A stretch of DNA of 45,632 nucleotides from QHXQ01 sp038322995 (GCA_038322995.1 JBBQGM010000039.1:1-45632); one strand, 5' to 3'. Numbered from the stretch's first letter, positions 17,316 through 26,713 are shown. The notes: generated by a model not told the origin, from the sequence alone. Made by a program: numbers and translations.

Positions 17316-19712
17316 ATGAAGAAGACGAAAACAGCGAGGAGCGCGGGCAGCAAGGCCGCGACGAAATCAGCGGCGACAAGTAGCGGTAGAGCGAAAACAG
17401 TGACGAAGACCGACGGCCGTAGCGCGAAGACTGGCACGCTCGAAGCGCCGACGCCGGCCAACGTTGACATACCGCCGCAGGAAGGTATGATAACTGGACA
17501 AATCAAACCGCAATCGAAGGTTACTTCCAGCCTGCGCAAACAGGACGCGGACGAGCATCCGCCTCGCCTCTCAAATCACAAAACCCGCAGTGCTTGGTTT
17601 CAAAATCGCGCCGCGTGGCCCGTGCGTGAAGCGCCGACCTACAACTTGATGCGCGAGCGCGATTTGATTCGCAAGACGCTTCTCCCCTTGCCGGGCACCG
17701 CCCAGTGGGTTTGCATCGGCCCGACCAACGTCGGCGGACGTTTGACCTCGCTCGTGTGCCATCCGAAACATCCTGAACGCCTGTGGGCGGGAAGCGCGGG
17801 CGGGGGCGTCTGGTACAGTCCCGACGCCGGCCAGTCGTGGCAATCGCAGTGGTACTACCAGGACATTCTAAATGTCGGCTCGCTCGCCATTGATCCCGAA
17901 GACCCAAGAATTATTTACTGCGGCACAGGGGAAGCAAATCTCTCGGCTGATTCATATCCCGGCGTTGGTATCTATCGCACAACGGACAGCGGCACGACGT
18001 GGAATCTGCACGCCACGACAGAGAAGTCGTCTATCCCACAGCGCATCGGCGTCATCGCGATTGACCCGTTCAATTCAAAGCACATCAGAATCGGCGGGGT
18101 CGGGTATGCCGAAATGGGCGGTGGAGCGACTGACTTAGGAGGCCTGTACACTTCGCTCGACGCGGGCGTCACCTGGAAGCGTGAAACTTTCGTCGCCGAA
18201 AAAAATTACTGGTGCCACTCAATCGTCTTTCACCCGACGAAGCAGGGAACCATTTATGCGTCGTTCACGACGCGCGGCGTACACAATGGCATCTACCACA
18301 CAACCGATGGCGGAAAGACCTGGAAGCAACTCCTCAAGGGCCTGCCGTCGCCCGACAGGATCGGCCGCACAGCGCTTGCTATCAGCCCTTCTAAACCGGA
18401 CGTGATCTATGCGTTCGCGGCGGATGAAGCGAGCAGTTCAGCAGACAAACTGCTTGGCGTTTTTCGCAGCGCCAATGGCGGCGCGAAGTGGGTCAACGTG
18501 GCCGGGACTAGTTTCGCGAGGGAACACCAAATATCTTACGGCAATACGATTGCCGTCCACCCGTCGAATCCAAACCATGTGATTTGCGGCGGCGTGAATT
18601 TGTACCGCACCACTGATGGCGGAAAGAATTGGGATCGGGTAACGAGATGGAATGTCAGTCGGGGCGAAGCCAACTACGCTCATGCCGATCACCATTGTCT
18701 GCTGATGCCGGCGGCGGCGGCTGGACGCATCTATGATGCGAATGACGGCGGCATGGACATCAGTGAAGACGGGGGGCTGAACTGGATCAATCGCAGCAAC
18801 GGCCTGGCCGTGACGATGTATTACGATATGGACGTGGCGCAAAACGACGAGAATGTGTTCGGCGGCGGCGCACAGGATAACGGCACGTTGACCACCGCGA
18901 CGGGGGGCAGTAATGATCACGCCGAACTGCTGGGAGGTGACGGCGGGTGGATCGTGTTTGACCCGAAGGACGCCGGCCATATCTATGCCTCGGCCCAGAA
19001 TCTGACCATCTATCGCTTCTGCAACGGGCAGAACTTAGACGTTACCCCGCCCGCTCCACAGGAAGAACGCGATCAGGTCTGGATGTGTTACATCGCGATG
19101 GACTCGAATAACGCGCGGACTGTCTTTACAGGCTCGTACCGCGTGTGGCGAACACGCGACGACGGCGCTAACTGGTCGCCCGTGTCGGAGCCGCTGGACG
19201 GAAGCCCGATCTCAGCCATCGAAATCGCGCCCGCCGATTCCAACCGCATATATGTCGGCACACTCAACGGCAAATTCTTTCGCAGTCTCGACGGGGGCGA
19301 TACCTGGAGTGCTAATATGGCGAGCGCAATGCTCCCCGGCTTTAGCATTACCCGGCTCGCCACGCACCCGCAAAATGCCGAAACGATTTTCGCCACTGTC
19401 GCCAACTTCGGCCACTCGCACGTCTACCGCTCGCAGGATGGCGGGGCAAACTGGGCAGACATAGACAAAGGCCGTCTGCCGGATGTCCCGCACCACTCGA
19501 TGGTGATTCCGCCGGACGCTCCTGAGACGGTCTATGTCTGTAATGATGTGGGCGTGTTTGTCACACCGGACGGCGGCGAGACATGGATGAATCTGACCAG
19601 GAATTTACCAAACACGATGATCGTGGACTTGGCTTATCAGCGCAAGGAAGGCACGCTCAGCGCGGCCACGTACGGTCGAAGTTTATGGCGACTCCGCATC
19701 AAGCAGGCTTGA
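17316..19712 (+). CDS. BNR/sortilin-like Asp-box beta-propeller protein
   Basis: A 798-residue protein built of BNR/VPS10-like repeats. I count eleven Asp-boxes of the S/T-x-D-x-G-x-x-W type, among them SPDAGQSW, TTDSGTTW, SLDAGVTW, TTDGGKTW, TRDDGANW, SQDGGANW and TPDGGETW, enough for two propellers or one large ten-bladed propeller. The start is ATG 17316, with GAGG 7 nt upstream. The first 60 residues are Lys/Ala/Thr-rich and disordered (MKKTKTARSAGSKAATKSA), with no Sec signal, like the neighbouring metalloprotease. Sialidase-type catalytic residues are not evident, so it is more likely a binding or scaffold protein. Its partner may be the M43 protease (inference from neighbourhood and shared N-terminal style). 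Confidence 0.85.
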   Translation: MKKTKTARSAGSKAATKSAATSSGRAKTVTKTDGRSAKTGTLEAPTPANVDIPPQEGMITGQIKPQSKVTSSLRKQDADEHPPRLSNHKTRSAWFQNRAAWPVREAPTYNLMRERDLIRKTLLPLPGTAQWVCIGPTNVGGRLTSLVCHPKHPERLWAGSAGGGVWYSPDAGQSWQSQWYYQDILNVGSLAIDPEDPRIIYCGTGEANLSADSYPGVGIYRTTDSGTTWNLHATTEKSSIPQRIGVIAIDPFNSKHIRIGGVGYAEMGGGATDLGGLYTSLDAGVTWKRETFVAEKNYWCHSIVFHPTKQGTIYASFTTRGVHNGIYHTTDGGKTWKQLLKGLPSPDRIGRTALAISPSKPDVIYAFAADEASSSADKLLGVFRSANGGAKWVNVAGTSFAREHQISYGNTIAVHPSNPNHVICGGVNLYRTTDGGKNWDRVTRWNVSRGEANYAHADHHCLLMPAAAAGRIYDANDGGMDISEDGGLNWINRSNGLAVTMYYDMDVAQNDENVFGGGAQDNGTLTTATGGSNDHAELLGGDGGWIVFDPKDAGHIYASAQNLTIYRFCNGQNLDVTPPAPQEERDQVWMCYIAMDSNNARTVFTGSYRVWRTRDDGANWSPVSEPLDGSPISAIEIAPADSNRIYVGTLNGKFFRSLDGGDTWSANMASAMLPGFSITRLATHPQNAETIFATVANFGHSHVYRSQDGGANWADIDKGRLPDVPHHSMVIPPDAPETVYVCNDVGVFVTPDGGETWMNLTRNLPNTMIVDLAYQRKEGTLSAATYGRSLWRLRIKQA

Positions 19713-19734
19713 ATTTGGCGGGCCGGAAATGGCG

Positions 19735-19947
19735 CTAAGTGCCGCTCCCGGTGCGCCGCTGATACCAATCTTCGCGGCGTTGCAGATTGTTCCTGCTTTC
19801 ACCGATCCGCTTCGAGACGGGCGTGATTATCGTTTTAGGCACACCCACAGAAGCTTCCTCACCGTCGTGTGCGGTCAAGTCCACGGCAACGGAAGCTGCC
19901 CGTTCCGGTTGGCCGCACGATTTGTCTTTGGTCTTTGCCTTAGCCAT
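19735..19947 (-). CDS. Small Lys-rich hypothetical protein
   Basis: A 70-residue frame on the minus strand, convergent with the propeller gene and ending 22 nt from it. GGGAGATAAGAAATC places a good Shine-Dalgarno about 10 nt before ATG 19947. It begins MAKAKTKDKSCGQPER, with the same Lys-rich opening style as three other proteins of this island, then VAVDLTAHDGEEASVG and a basic tail REDWYQRRTGSGT. It has no membrane segment and one Cys. I do not recognise it. The ribosome site and isolated position make it a plausible real gene. Confidence 0.55.
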   Translation of the reverse strand: MAKAKTKDKSCGQPERAASVAVDLTAHDGEEASVGVPKTIITPVSKRIGESRNNLQRREDWYQRRTGSGT

Positions 19948-20083
19948 GATTTCTTATCTCCCTAGGAAAGAGGTCGAATCTCTCTTGTTCGCTTGATTGC
20001 GTATTTGGAAAGATAATAAACCTTCGCATATCGTGGCGCAAATTGGAAGGATTCAGGGGCTGATTATTTCAATAGAGGGCAAA

Positions 20084-20121
20084 AGGCCGCAGCGTTGAGC
20101 AAGTCTGCGGCCTACTTTTTT
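20084..20121. terminator. Bidirectional Rho-independent terminator
   Basis: AGGCCGCAG (20084-20092) and CTGCGGCCT (20105-20113) form a perfect 9-bp stem with a 12-nt loop. On the plus strand it is followed by AC and six T; on the minus strand by TTTT. It lies 16 nt beyond the aminotransferase stop, so it most likely ends the minus-strand coaD-aminotransferase transcript and can also stop plus-strand read-through. Confidence 0.85.
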
Positions 20122-20137
20122 CTTACGTCCTGCGCAC

Positions 20138-21343
20138 TTAGCTTGCGCACTGTGCGGCGACGCGGCGGATGCGTTGCACGCCTTCCTGTAAGCGCGCGAG
20201 CGCCGTTGCGTAAGAGATGCGGATGAAGCCGTCCGCGCCGAAGCCCGCGCCGTCCGTCACAACCGTCTGTTCATCGTGCAATAGTTTATCGGCGAACGCG
20301 CCCGATGTTTGTACCTTACGATTCAGACAACCGCGCACATCCGGGAAAGCGTAGAACGCGCCTTCTGGCTCAAAACAGCGTAGGCCCGGAATCCCCGCCA
20401 ACGCCTTGATGAGCCACGTGCGGCGGCTTGCATATTCGTCCAGCATCCCGGCCACACAAGCCTGCGGGCCGTTCAAGGCTGCGGTGGCCGCGTGTTGCGC
20501 GATGGAGTTGGGATTACTTGTCGAATGACCTTGCACTTTGAGCATCGCGGCGACCCAAGCGGGCGGCGCAAGCGCGTAGCCCATGCGCCAGCCGGTCATC
20601 GCATAAGTCTTCGAGAACGAGCCGGCGATGCACAGCCGCGCACGCAACTCCGGCGCGAGACTGGCCGCACTGAACACGCGCGCCGGCGCATAGACGAAGC
20701 GCAGATAGCATTCATCCGAGATCACATAGATGTCGCGCTCGGCACAAACAGCGAGGATGCGCTCGAACTCGTCGGGTGGAATTACGCGCCCCGCCGGGTT
20801 CGATGGTGAGTTGATGATGATCAACTTGGTGCGCGGCGTCGCGGCCGCTGCGACTTGCGCAGCGGTTAGATGAAAGCCGCTCGCTTCGGTATCAATAAAC
20901 ACCGGCGTCGCGCCCGCGAACGTGACCATTTCGGGGAATGAGACCCAATAGGGACGCGCGATCAACACCTCGTCGCCCGGTTCGACGAGCGCGACAACCG
21001 CGTTGAAGATCGCCTGCTTGCCGCCTGCGGTCGCCAGCACTTCTTTGAAGTCATAATGCGCGCCGAACTCGCGCTCGTAATAGTTGATGATCGCCGTCTG
21101 CAACGCGCGCGTGCCGCCGGTCGCCGTGTACTTAGTCTCGCCCTGGCGCAATGCTTCAATGGCGGCTTGCTTGATGTGCTCCGGCGTATCGAAGTCCGGC
21201 TCGCCCGCGCCGAGGTCAACCACGTCCGCCCCGGTCGCGCGCAACGCCAGCGCCTGCTGCATGGCCGCCAACGTCGCCGACACTTGCATGCGTGCGACGT
21301 TCGTAGCAATGGGGAAATTGCGGGGAGCCGGTTTGGTCGTCAT
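20138..21343 (-). CDS. PLP-dependent class I aminotransferase (aspartate aminotransferase-like)
   Basis: A 401-residue fold-type I aminotransferase of the I-beta/prokaryotic aspartate aminotransferase group. Visible features: LGAGEPDFDTPEHIK, KYTATGGTRALQTAI, PYWVSFPEMV for cofactor stacking, NSPSNPAGRV, SDECYLRFVY, and the Schiff-base lysine Lys245 in GSFSKTYAMTGWRMGY. It would interconvert aspartate and oxaloacetate with glutamate as partner; some relatives also act on prephenate or aromatic amino acids, which sequence alone does not exclude. It lies 57 nt downstream of coaD on the same strand and ends at a strong terminator. It is cytoplasmic. Confidence 0.92.
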   Translation of the reverse strand: MTTKPAPRNFPIATNVARMQVSATLAAMQQALALRATGADVVDLGAGEPDFDTPEHIKQAAIEALRQGETKYTATGGTRALQTAIINYYEREFGAHYDFKEVLATAGGKQAIFNAVVALVEPGDEVLIARPYWVSFPEMVTFAGATPVFIDTEASGFHLTAAQVAAAATPRTKLIIINSPSNPAGRVIPPDEFERILAVCAERDIYVISDECYLRFVYAPARVFSAASLAPELRARLCIAGSFSKTYAMTGWRMGYALAPPAWVAAMLKVQGHSTSNPNSIAQHAATAALNGPQACVAGMLDEYASRRTWLIKALAGIPGLRCFEPEGAFYAFPDVRGCLNRKVQTSGAFADKLLHDEQTVVTDGAGFGADGFIRISYATALARLQEGVQRIRRVAAQCAS

Positions 21344-21400
21344 GCGTTTAGCTCTGCGGGATTTGTCAGGTGGTCAGTATAGCATCGCCGCGCCGTGCGG

Positions 21401-21913
21401 TCAGTCCGCTGAAGGCTGTTTGAATTGCTCGCGCATGCGCGTCTCAACCAACGCCGGCACAAGGCCTGTGATCGTACCGCCGAGTTGGGCCACCTCTTTG
21501 ACCAGACGCGAGCTAACGTAAGCATAGGTTTCAGCCGGCATCATAAACACGGTCTCGATGTGCGGCGCAAGCCGCCGGTTCATCAATGCCATCTGCAACT
21601 CGTTCTCGTAATCCGAGAACGCGCGGATGCCGCGCACGATGGCGCACGCTTGCCGCGTCGCCGCATAATCGATCAACAGCCCTTGAAAATCTTCTACCAG
21701 CAATCGGCACGAATCATGCTTAATCTCCGCCAGGGCAGCGGTCAGCAACTCTCTCCGCTCCACCACAGAGAACAACGGCTGCTTGTGCGGATTGACCACT
21801 ATCGCCACGACTATCTCGTCGAACAACGCGCAACCGCGCGCAATGATGTCGAGATGTCCGTTCGTCACCGGATCGAAAGAGCCGGGGTAAATCGCTCGGC
21901 GAAAAGTCGGCAT
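21401..21913 (-). CDS. coaD: Pantetheine-phosphate adenylyltransferase
   Basis: A 170-residue enzyme for the penultimate step of coenzyme A synthesis, making dephospho-CoA from 4'-phosphopantetheine and ATP. It carries the nucleotidyltransferase motif in AIYPGSFDPVTNGHLDII and the C-terminal YVSSRLVKEVAQLGG, together with RGIRAFSDYENELQMALMN. I start it at ATG 21913 (MPTFRRAIYPG), which gives normal family length; an upstream in-frame start adds 20 unlikely residues. It is the promoter-proximal gene of a two-gene minus-strand unit with the aminotransferase. Confidence 0.95.
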   Translation of the reverse strand: MPTFRRAIYPGSFDPVTNGHLDIIARGCALFDEIVVAIVVNPHKQPLFSVVERRELLTAALAEIKHDSCRLLVEDFQGLLIDYAATRQACAIVRGIRAFSDYENELQMALMNRRLAPHIETVFMMPAETYAYVSSRLVKEVAQLGGTITGLVPALVETRMREQFKQPSAD

Positions 21914-22070
21914 AGTGGGTGTTGAAGCCAGCGGAACGACTGCGAAATTAGCACCAACAGGCACAAGTGACAAGTGAAATGCAACGTTGGGTGGTGCCTA
22001 ACGGGCGACCCGAAAAAATGCTTTCCTCCTGTTACCCATAACAGTTAGCGGGCACGGCCGATCCGTTGTC

Positions 22071-22099
22071 TTGACACGCCCGCCGCGTGATGTTTCAAT
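22071..22099 (+). promoter_or_regulatory. Candidate metH promoter
   Basis: Perfect TTGACA at 22071-22076, a 17-nt spacer and TTCAAT at 22094-22099. Transcription would begin near 22106, leaving a leader of about 185 nt before the metH ATG. Confidence 0.6.
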
Positions 22100-22112
22100 A
22101 CCTTACGATGGA

Positions 22113-22251
22113 CAGACGTGGTGAGTTAAGGCGACTTGCGGCCACGTAAAATAAACCGCTAAACAGCACGGCCCGGCTCAGCAAAAGAGAGACCGCACGT
22201 ACACAGGCTCTCAAAAGCGTTGCGCAGCCCCGCGTTGTTTAGCGCGGGGCT
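22113..22251 (+). promoter_or_regulatory. Structured leader of metH (unidentified)
   Basis: Three possible stem-loops in series: ACGTGG with CCACGT (about 22116-22147), GAGAG-A-CC with GGCTCTC (22187-22212), and a strong 9-bp AGCCCCGCG/CGCGGGGCT (22226-22251) around an 8-nt loop. The last ends 39 nt before the start codon and lacks a long U-tract, so it is not a standard terminator. It could be a regulatory RNA, but no known class fits by eye. Confidence 0.35.
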
Positions 22252-22290
22252 TAAACTTTGCGGGCGGGCGGATCATGAGGCAATAAGCGG

Positions 22291-25200
22291 ATGAGCAAGT
22301 TTCTCGACATATTGAAAGAACGCATCGTTGTCTTTGACGGTGCAATGGGCACCAACCTGCAAGTGCAGAACCTGACGGTGGACGACTACGGCGGGCCGCA
22401 GTTTGAAGGCTGCCCGGAATACTTGCTGATCAGCAAGCCCGCAGCCGTCGAACAGGTACATGCTGCGTTCCTCGCTGTCGGCTGCGACGTGGTGGAGACC
22501 GACTCGTTCGGCGGCACGTCCGTGGTGCTCGCCGAGTACGGTATCGCGCCGATGGCGTACGAGTTGAACGTGCGCGCGGCCCAATTGGCAAAACGCATCG
22601 CCAACGACTATGCGACGAAAGCGCAGCCGCGCTGGGTGGCCGGCTCGATGGGGCCGGGCACGAAATCGCCCACCCTCGGCCACATCAGCTTTCTCGACAT
22701 CAAAGCCGCTTACGCAGAACAGGCGCGCGGCTTGCTCGACGGCGGCGCGGACATATTGATCGTCGAAACCTGTCAGGACATATTGCAGACCAAGGCCACA
22801 CTAGCGGCCATCTTCGAGGAGTTCGCGGCGAGCAAGCGACGCGTGCCGGTGATTACGCAGGTGACGATTGAGTTGTGGGGTTCGATGTTGCCGGGCACTG
22901 AGATCAGCGCGGCCTTGACGGCGCTCGCGCCGTTTCCGATTGATGTCATCGGCATGAACTGCGGCACAGGGCCGAAGAACATGACCGAGAGCCTGCGCTA
23001 TCTCTGCGAGAACGCGCCGCTGCCCGTCTCCGTCCTGCCGAACGCGGGCCTGCCCAGCGTCAAAGACGGCCAGATGCACTACGACGAGACGCCCGAATCG
23101 TTCACGGCGCAGATCGTCCACTTCGCCAGAGACTTTGGCGTCAACGTCGTCGGCGGTTGCTGCGGCACGACACCCGCGCACCTCAAGTTGGTCGTCGAAG
23201 CGATGCAGCAGATCACGCCGAAGCCACGCAGCACGGGCAAACTCGTGCCGGCCGCCGCGTCGCTTTATAGCCAGCAGCCTTACGTGCAAGACAACTCGTT
23301 CCTGATCGTCGGCGAGCGCGTCAACGCCTCCGGCTCGAAGAAGATGCGCGACCTGCTGAACGCGGAAGATTGGGACGGACTGGTCTCGCTCGCGCGGGCG
23401 CAAGAGCGCGAGGGCGCGCACATCTTGGACGTGAATGTGGACTACGTGGGGCGCGATGGCGTGAGCGATATGCACGCCTTAGCGTCGCGGCTAGTCACGC
23501 AGGTGCGCATCCCGCTCATGCTCGATTCGACCGAGTGGCAGAAGATGGAAGCGGGGCTGCAACACGCGGGCGGCAAGTGCATCCTGAACTCGACGAACTA
23601 CGAGGACGGCGAGCCGCGCTTCCGCAAAGTGATCACGCTCGCGCAAGCTTACGGCGCGAGCGTTGTCATCGGCACGATTGACGAGCAGGGCATGGCCCGC
23701 ACCGCCGATAATAAATTAGAGATCGCCCGTCGTGCCTACGAACAGGCCACACAGCAACTTGGCTACTTAGCGACCGACATCTTTTTCGATCCGCTCGCGT
23801 TACCTATCTCGACTGGCATCGAAGAAGATCGGCGCAACGCCGCCGAGACCATCGCCAGTTTGCGCCGTATTAAACAGGAGTTGCCGGGCGCGTTCACCAT
23901 CCTCGGCGTCTCGAACGTCTCCTTCGGTCTCTCGCCGGTCTCGCGCGTCGTACTTAATTCCGTGTTCTTGCACGAAGCAGTCGAAGCCGGACTTGATGCC
24001 GCTATCGTCAACGCGAGCAAGATCGTGCCGCTCAACCGGATCGGCGAACGCGAGCGCGAAGTCGCGCGCCAGCTTATTTATGATGAACGTAAATTTGATG
24101 GCGACATCTGCGTCTATGACCCGCTCACCGAGTTCACCAAGCTGTTTGCCGGCGTCACAGCGCAGAAAGAGAAGAATACGGACGCGAACCTGCCGGTCGA
24201 AGAGAGACTGAAAGAACATATCATCGGCGGCGAGAAGATTAAGCTCGAAGATAATCTGAACCTCGCGCTCGAACAGTATTCCGCGCTCGACATCATCAAT
24301 AACATTCTGCTCGACGGCATGAAGACTGTGGGCGAGTTGTTCGGCAGCGGACAGATGCAGTTGCCGTTCGTCTTGCAGTCGGCCGAGGTGATGAAGACGG
24401 CGGTGCGTTTCCTTGAACCCTTCATGGAACGCAAGGGCGGCGCGACAACGAAGGGCACGATGGTGCTGGCTACCGTGAAGGGCGACGTACACGACATCGG
24501 CAAGAACCTCGTGGACATCATCCTGACCAACAACGGCTATCGCGTCATCAATCTCGGCATCAAGCAGACGATTGACGCGATCCTGCAAGCTAGTGAAGAG
24601 CATAAGGCGGACGCCATCGGTATGTCGGGCTTGCTGGTCAAGTCCACTTTGATCATGCGCGAGAATCTGGAGTTAATGAACGAGCGCGGCATCAGCGCGC
24701 CGGTCGTTTTGGGCGGCGCGGCGCTCACACGGCGCTACGTCGAAGAGGATTTGAAAGCGATTTACAAAGGGCAACTGTATTATGCGAAAGATGCTTTCGA
24801 CGGGCTACACACGATGGACTTATTGAAGGGCGACGCGAATGTAGCGACGAAGAAAGCAGAGAAAGCGACGGCGGCGAGCGCGAACGGCGACGGTGGCGCG
24901 GTTGATGAAACAGAAGAGTTGATCGGCGAAGAGGCTAAACTCGGCATCCGCAAGCCCGCGCGCCTACGCGGGGTGCTCAGGGATGCAAGCGAGACGACGC
25001 ACACGCGCCGCTCTGATGTGCGCGCCGATGCGCCCATCCCACGCCCGCCGTTCTACGGTTCGCGCGTGGTCGAAGATGTGCCGCTGGATGAAGTCTTCGC
25101 CTACGTCAACGAGCCGGCGTTGTTCAAAGGCCAGTGGCAGTTCAAGCAGGGGCGGACGAGCGTGGAAGATTATCACGCGCTCGTCGCTGACAAGGTGCGG

Positions 25201-25830
25201 CCGGTTTACGAGGAGATGAAAGAACGCTCGAAGCGCGAGGGATTGCTCACGCCGCGCGTCGCCTACGGGTATTTCCCCTGTCAGTCTGCGGGCAATGATC
25301 TTGTCATCTACGAGGACGACGAGCGCACCGAGCGCATGCGTTTCACCTTCCCGCGCCAGCCCGCCGGTAAACGGCTCTGCCTCGCTGATTATTTCGCGGC
25401 GCAAGAGTCGGGGCGCATGGATGTGGTTGCCTTCCAACTCGTCACCGTCGGCGAGCGCGCGAGCGTGTATGCGCAGGAATTGTTCAAGGCGGACAACTAC
25501 GCCGAGTATCTCTACTTCCACGGGCTGAGCGTCGAAGCGGCCGAAGCACTCGCGGAACTTTGGCATCAGCGCGTGCGTGCGGAACTCGGTCTCGCGGCCG
25601 GCGATGCGCGGGAATTGGGCAAGCTCTTTCATCAGGGTTATCAAGGCTCGCGCTTTAGCTTCGGCTATCCCGCGTGTCCGAACCTTGAAGATCAGACGAA
25701 ACTGTTCGAGTTGCTCGATCCGGCGCGCATCGGCGTGACACTCACGGAAGAGTTTCAGCTAGAGCCGGAGCAATCAACCTCTGCGATCATCGTGCATCAT
25801 GCAGAGGCGAAGTATTTTGCCATTGACTGA
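22291..25830 (+). CDS. metH: Cobalamin-dependent methionine synthase
   Basis: A full-length 1179-residue enzyme that transfers a methyl group from 5-methyltetrahydrofolate to homocysteine through methylcobalamin. Domains in order: homocysteine S-methyltransferase with zinc Cys ligands in VIGMNCGTG (about 221) and VVGGCCGTTPAHL (about 290); pterin-binding from FLIVGERVNASGSKK (about 337); the cap region around 650-700; the B12-binding Rossmann domain with VKGDVHDIGKNL (cobalt-ligand His about 734); and the SAM-binding activation domain with RVAYGYFPCQSAGND (about 990) and LTEEFQLEPEQSTSAI at the end. A Lys/Ala/Glu-rich linker precedes the activation domain. It needs B12, SAM and a flavodoxin-type reductant. 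It overlaps the acyltransferase gene that follows. Confidence 0.97.
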   Translation: MSKFLDILKERIVVFDGAMGTNLQVQNLTVDDYGGPQFEGCPEYLLISKPAAVEQVHAAFLAVGCDVVETDSFGGTSVVLAEYGIAPMAYELNVRAAQLAKRIANDYATKAQPRWVAGSMGPGTKSPTLGHISFLDIKAAYAEQARGLLDGGADILIVETCQDILQTKATLAAIFEEFAASKRRVPVITQVTIELWGSMLPGTEISAALTALAPFPIDVIGMNCGTGPKNMTESLRYLCENAPLPVSVLPNAGLPSVKDGQMHYDETPESFTAQIVHFARDFGVNVVGGCCGTTPAHLKLVVEAMQQITPKPRSTGKLVPAAASLYSQQPYVQDNSFLIVGERVNASGSKKMRDLLNAEDWDGLVSLARAQEREGAHILDVNVDYVGRDGVSDMHALASRLVTQVRIPLMLDSTEWQKMEAGLQHAGGKCILNSTNYEDGEPRFRKVITLAQAYGASVVIGTIDEQGMARTADNKLEIARRAYEQATQQLGYLATDIFFDPLALPISTGIEEDRRNAAETIASLRRIKQELPGAFTILGVSNVSFGLSPVSRVVLNSVFLHEAVEAGLDAAIVNASKIVPLNRIGEREREVARQLIYDERKFDGDICVYDPLTEFTKLFAGVTAQKEKNTDANLPVEERLKEHIIGGEKIKLEDNLNLALEQYSALDIINNILLDGMKTVGELFGSGQMQLPFVLQSAEVMKTAVRFLEPFMERKGGATTKGTMVLATVKGDVHDIGKNLVDIILTNNGYRVINLGIKQTIDAILQASEEHKADAIGMSGLLVKSTLIMRENLELMNERGISAPVVLGGAALTRRYVEEDLKAIYKGQLYYAKDAFDGLHTMDLLKGDANVATKKAEKATAASANGDGGAVDETEELIGEEAKLGIRKPARLRGVLRDASETTHTRRSDVRADAPIPRPPFYGSRVVEDVPLDEVFAYVNEPALFKGQWQFKQGRTSVEDYHALVADKVRPVYEEMKERSKREGLLTPRVAYGYFPCQSAGNDLVIYEDDERTERMRFTFPRQPAGKRLCLADYFAAQESGRMDVVAFQLVTVGERASVYAQELFKADNYAEYLYFHGLSVEAAEALAELWHQRVRAELGLAAGDARELGKLFHQGYQGSRFSFGYPACPNLEDQTKLFELLDPARIGVTLTEEFQLEPEQSTSAIIVHHAEAKYFAID

Positions 25831-26713
25831 GCTTGAGCCAATCCCACCAGCAATTGATCGGCCGGCGGAAGTTGCGCTGAGCGCGCGTGAGCCGACGCAG
25901 TCCGAACTGGCCTTGCTCGCGCCGATGGAGCAATTCGCGTTCCGTCTGACGCATCGGATGAACGAGGGAAGTTGGAAACGTTTTTGGACGTTTTGCCAAC
26001 GCACGCTGGGCGCAGGTTGGATTCAACTGGCCACGTACAATCTTATGCGCGTGCATGGGCTGGAACACGTCGAAGCCCTCGCGCATGACAAGCCGCTGCT
26101 ACTCGCCGCCAATCATCGCTCGTTCTTCGACATGTACGTCGTCTCCGCCGTGCTCTTTCGCCGGACGCAGTGGCCGAAACGTCTCTTCTTTCCCGTGCGC
26201 GGCCGCTTCTTCTACGAATCGCTGCCCGGCATGCTCGTGAATCTCATCATGGGCTGGTGGTCTATGTACCCGCCGTTCTTCACGGGTGGCGATAAGCCGA
26301 TGATGGAGAAGCGCGAGTTCGACAAGTTCTCGATGCGTCGCCTCGCCGACCTCTGCACGCATGGCGTGGGCCACATCATCGGCTTTCACCCGGAAGGCAC
26401 ACGCAACAAGAACGCAGACCCTTACAGTTTTCTGCGCCCGCAACCCGGCATCGGGCGGGTGATTAAAGCTGCTGAGCCGCAGGTCGTGCCCGTCTTCATC
26501 GCCGGTCTCAGTAACAACCTGCCGCGCCAGGTGCTAGGCAACTGGACGGGCGGCCCGCCCATTCGCATCCACTTCGGCCCCGCGCTCGATCTGTCAACCT
26601 TCAGCCAACAACCCGACCGCCTGCGCACGCACAAAGAGATCGCCGACTTCGTCATGGCCCGCATCGCCGAACTCGGCGAACAGGATCGGGCGCAGTACGG
26701 AACGCTGCAATGA
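25799..26713 (+). CDS. PlsC-type 1-acylglycerol-3-phosphate acyltransferase
   Basis: A 304-residue member of the LPLAT/PlsC family, which acylates lysophosphatidate or related lipids at the membrane. The catalytic NHRSFFD (His106, Asp111) and the phosphate-binding FHPEGTRN (EGTR at about 199-202) are both intact. A moderately hydrophobic segment between them (LPGMLVNLIMGWWSMYPPF) fits membrane association. The ATG at 25799 overlaps the last 32 nt of metH; an internal ATG at 25924 would also leave the domain complete. It overlaps the lipid kinase by ATGA. The pairing with a lipid kinase supports a phospholipid role. Confidence 0.88.
   Translation: MQRRSILPLTELEPIPPAIDRPAEVALSAREPTQSELALLAPMEQFAFRLTHRMNEGSWKRFWTFCQRTLGAGWIQLATYNLMRVHGLEHVEALAHDKPLLLAANHRSFFDMYVVSAVLFRRTQWPKRLFFPVRGRFFYESLPGMLVNLIMGWWSMYPPFFTGGDKPMMEKREFDKFSMRRLADLCTHGVGHIIGFHPEGTRNKNADPYSFLRPQPGIGRVIKAAEPQVVPVFIAGLSNNLPRQVLGNWTGGPPIRIHFGPALDLSTFSQQPDRLRTHKEIADFVMARIAELGEQDRAQYGTLQ

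Larger units (their letters stand above)
21914..22290. other. Divergent intergenic region with structured metH leader
   Basis: It contains a good sigma-70-type promoter for metH and a leader of about 185 nt with three potential stem-loops. Next to coaD it also carries short words like those of other spacers (CAAGTGACAAGTG near 21964). I looked for B12-box, SAM-I and SAM-II signatures and found none. Confidence 0.5.

Noticed and set aside
17316..19712. Sialidase assignment for the BNR protein
   Set aside because: Asp-boxes alone are structural. The arginine triad and catalytic Tyr/Glu arrangement of sialidases could not be identified.
22106..22290. Cobalamin or SAM riboswitch ahead of metH
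   Set aside because: No B12-box, no CCCCGCAACTG-type core and no SAM-I or SAM-II signature could be read, so only a generic structured leader is reported.
23800..24603. 267-codon antisense frame inside metH
   Set aside because: Same explanation: metH is complete in the opposite frame and the antisense product has the Arg/His/Leu-rich look of a shadow.
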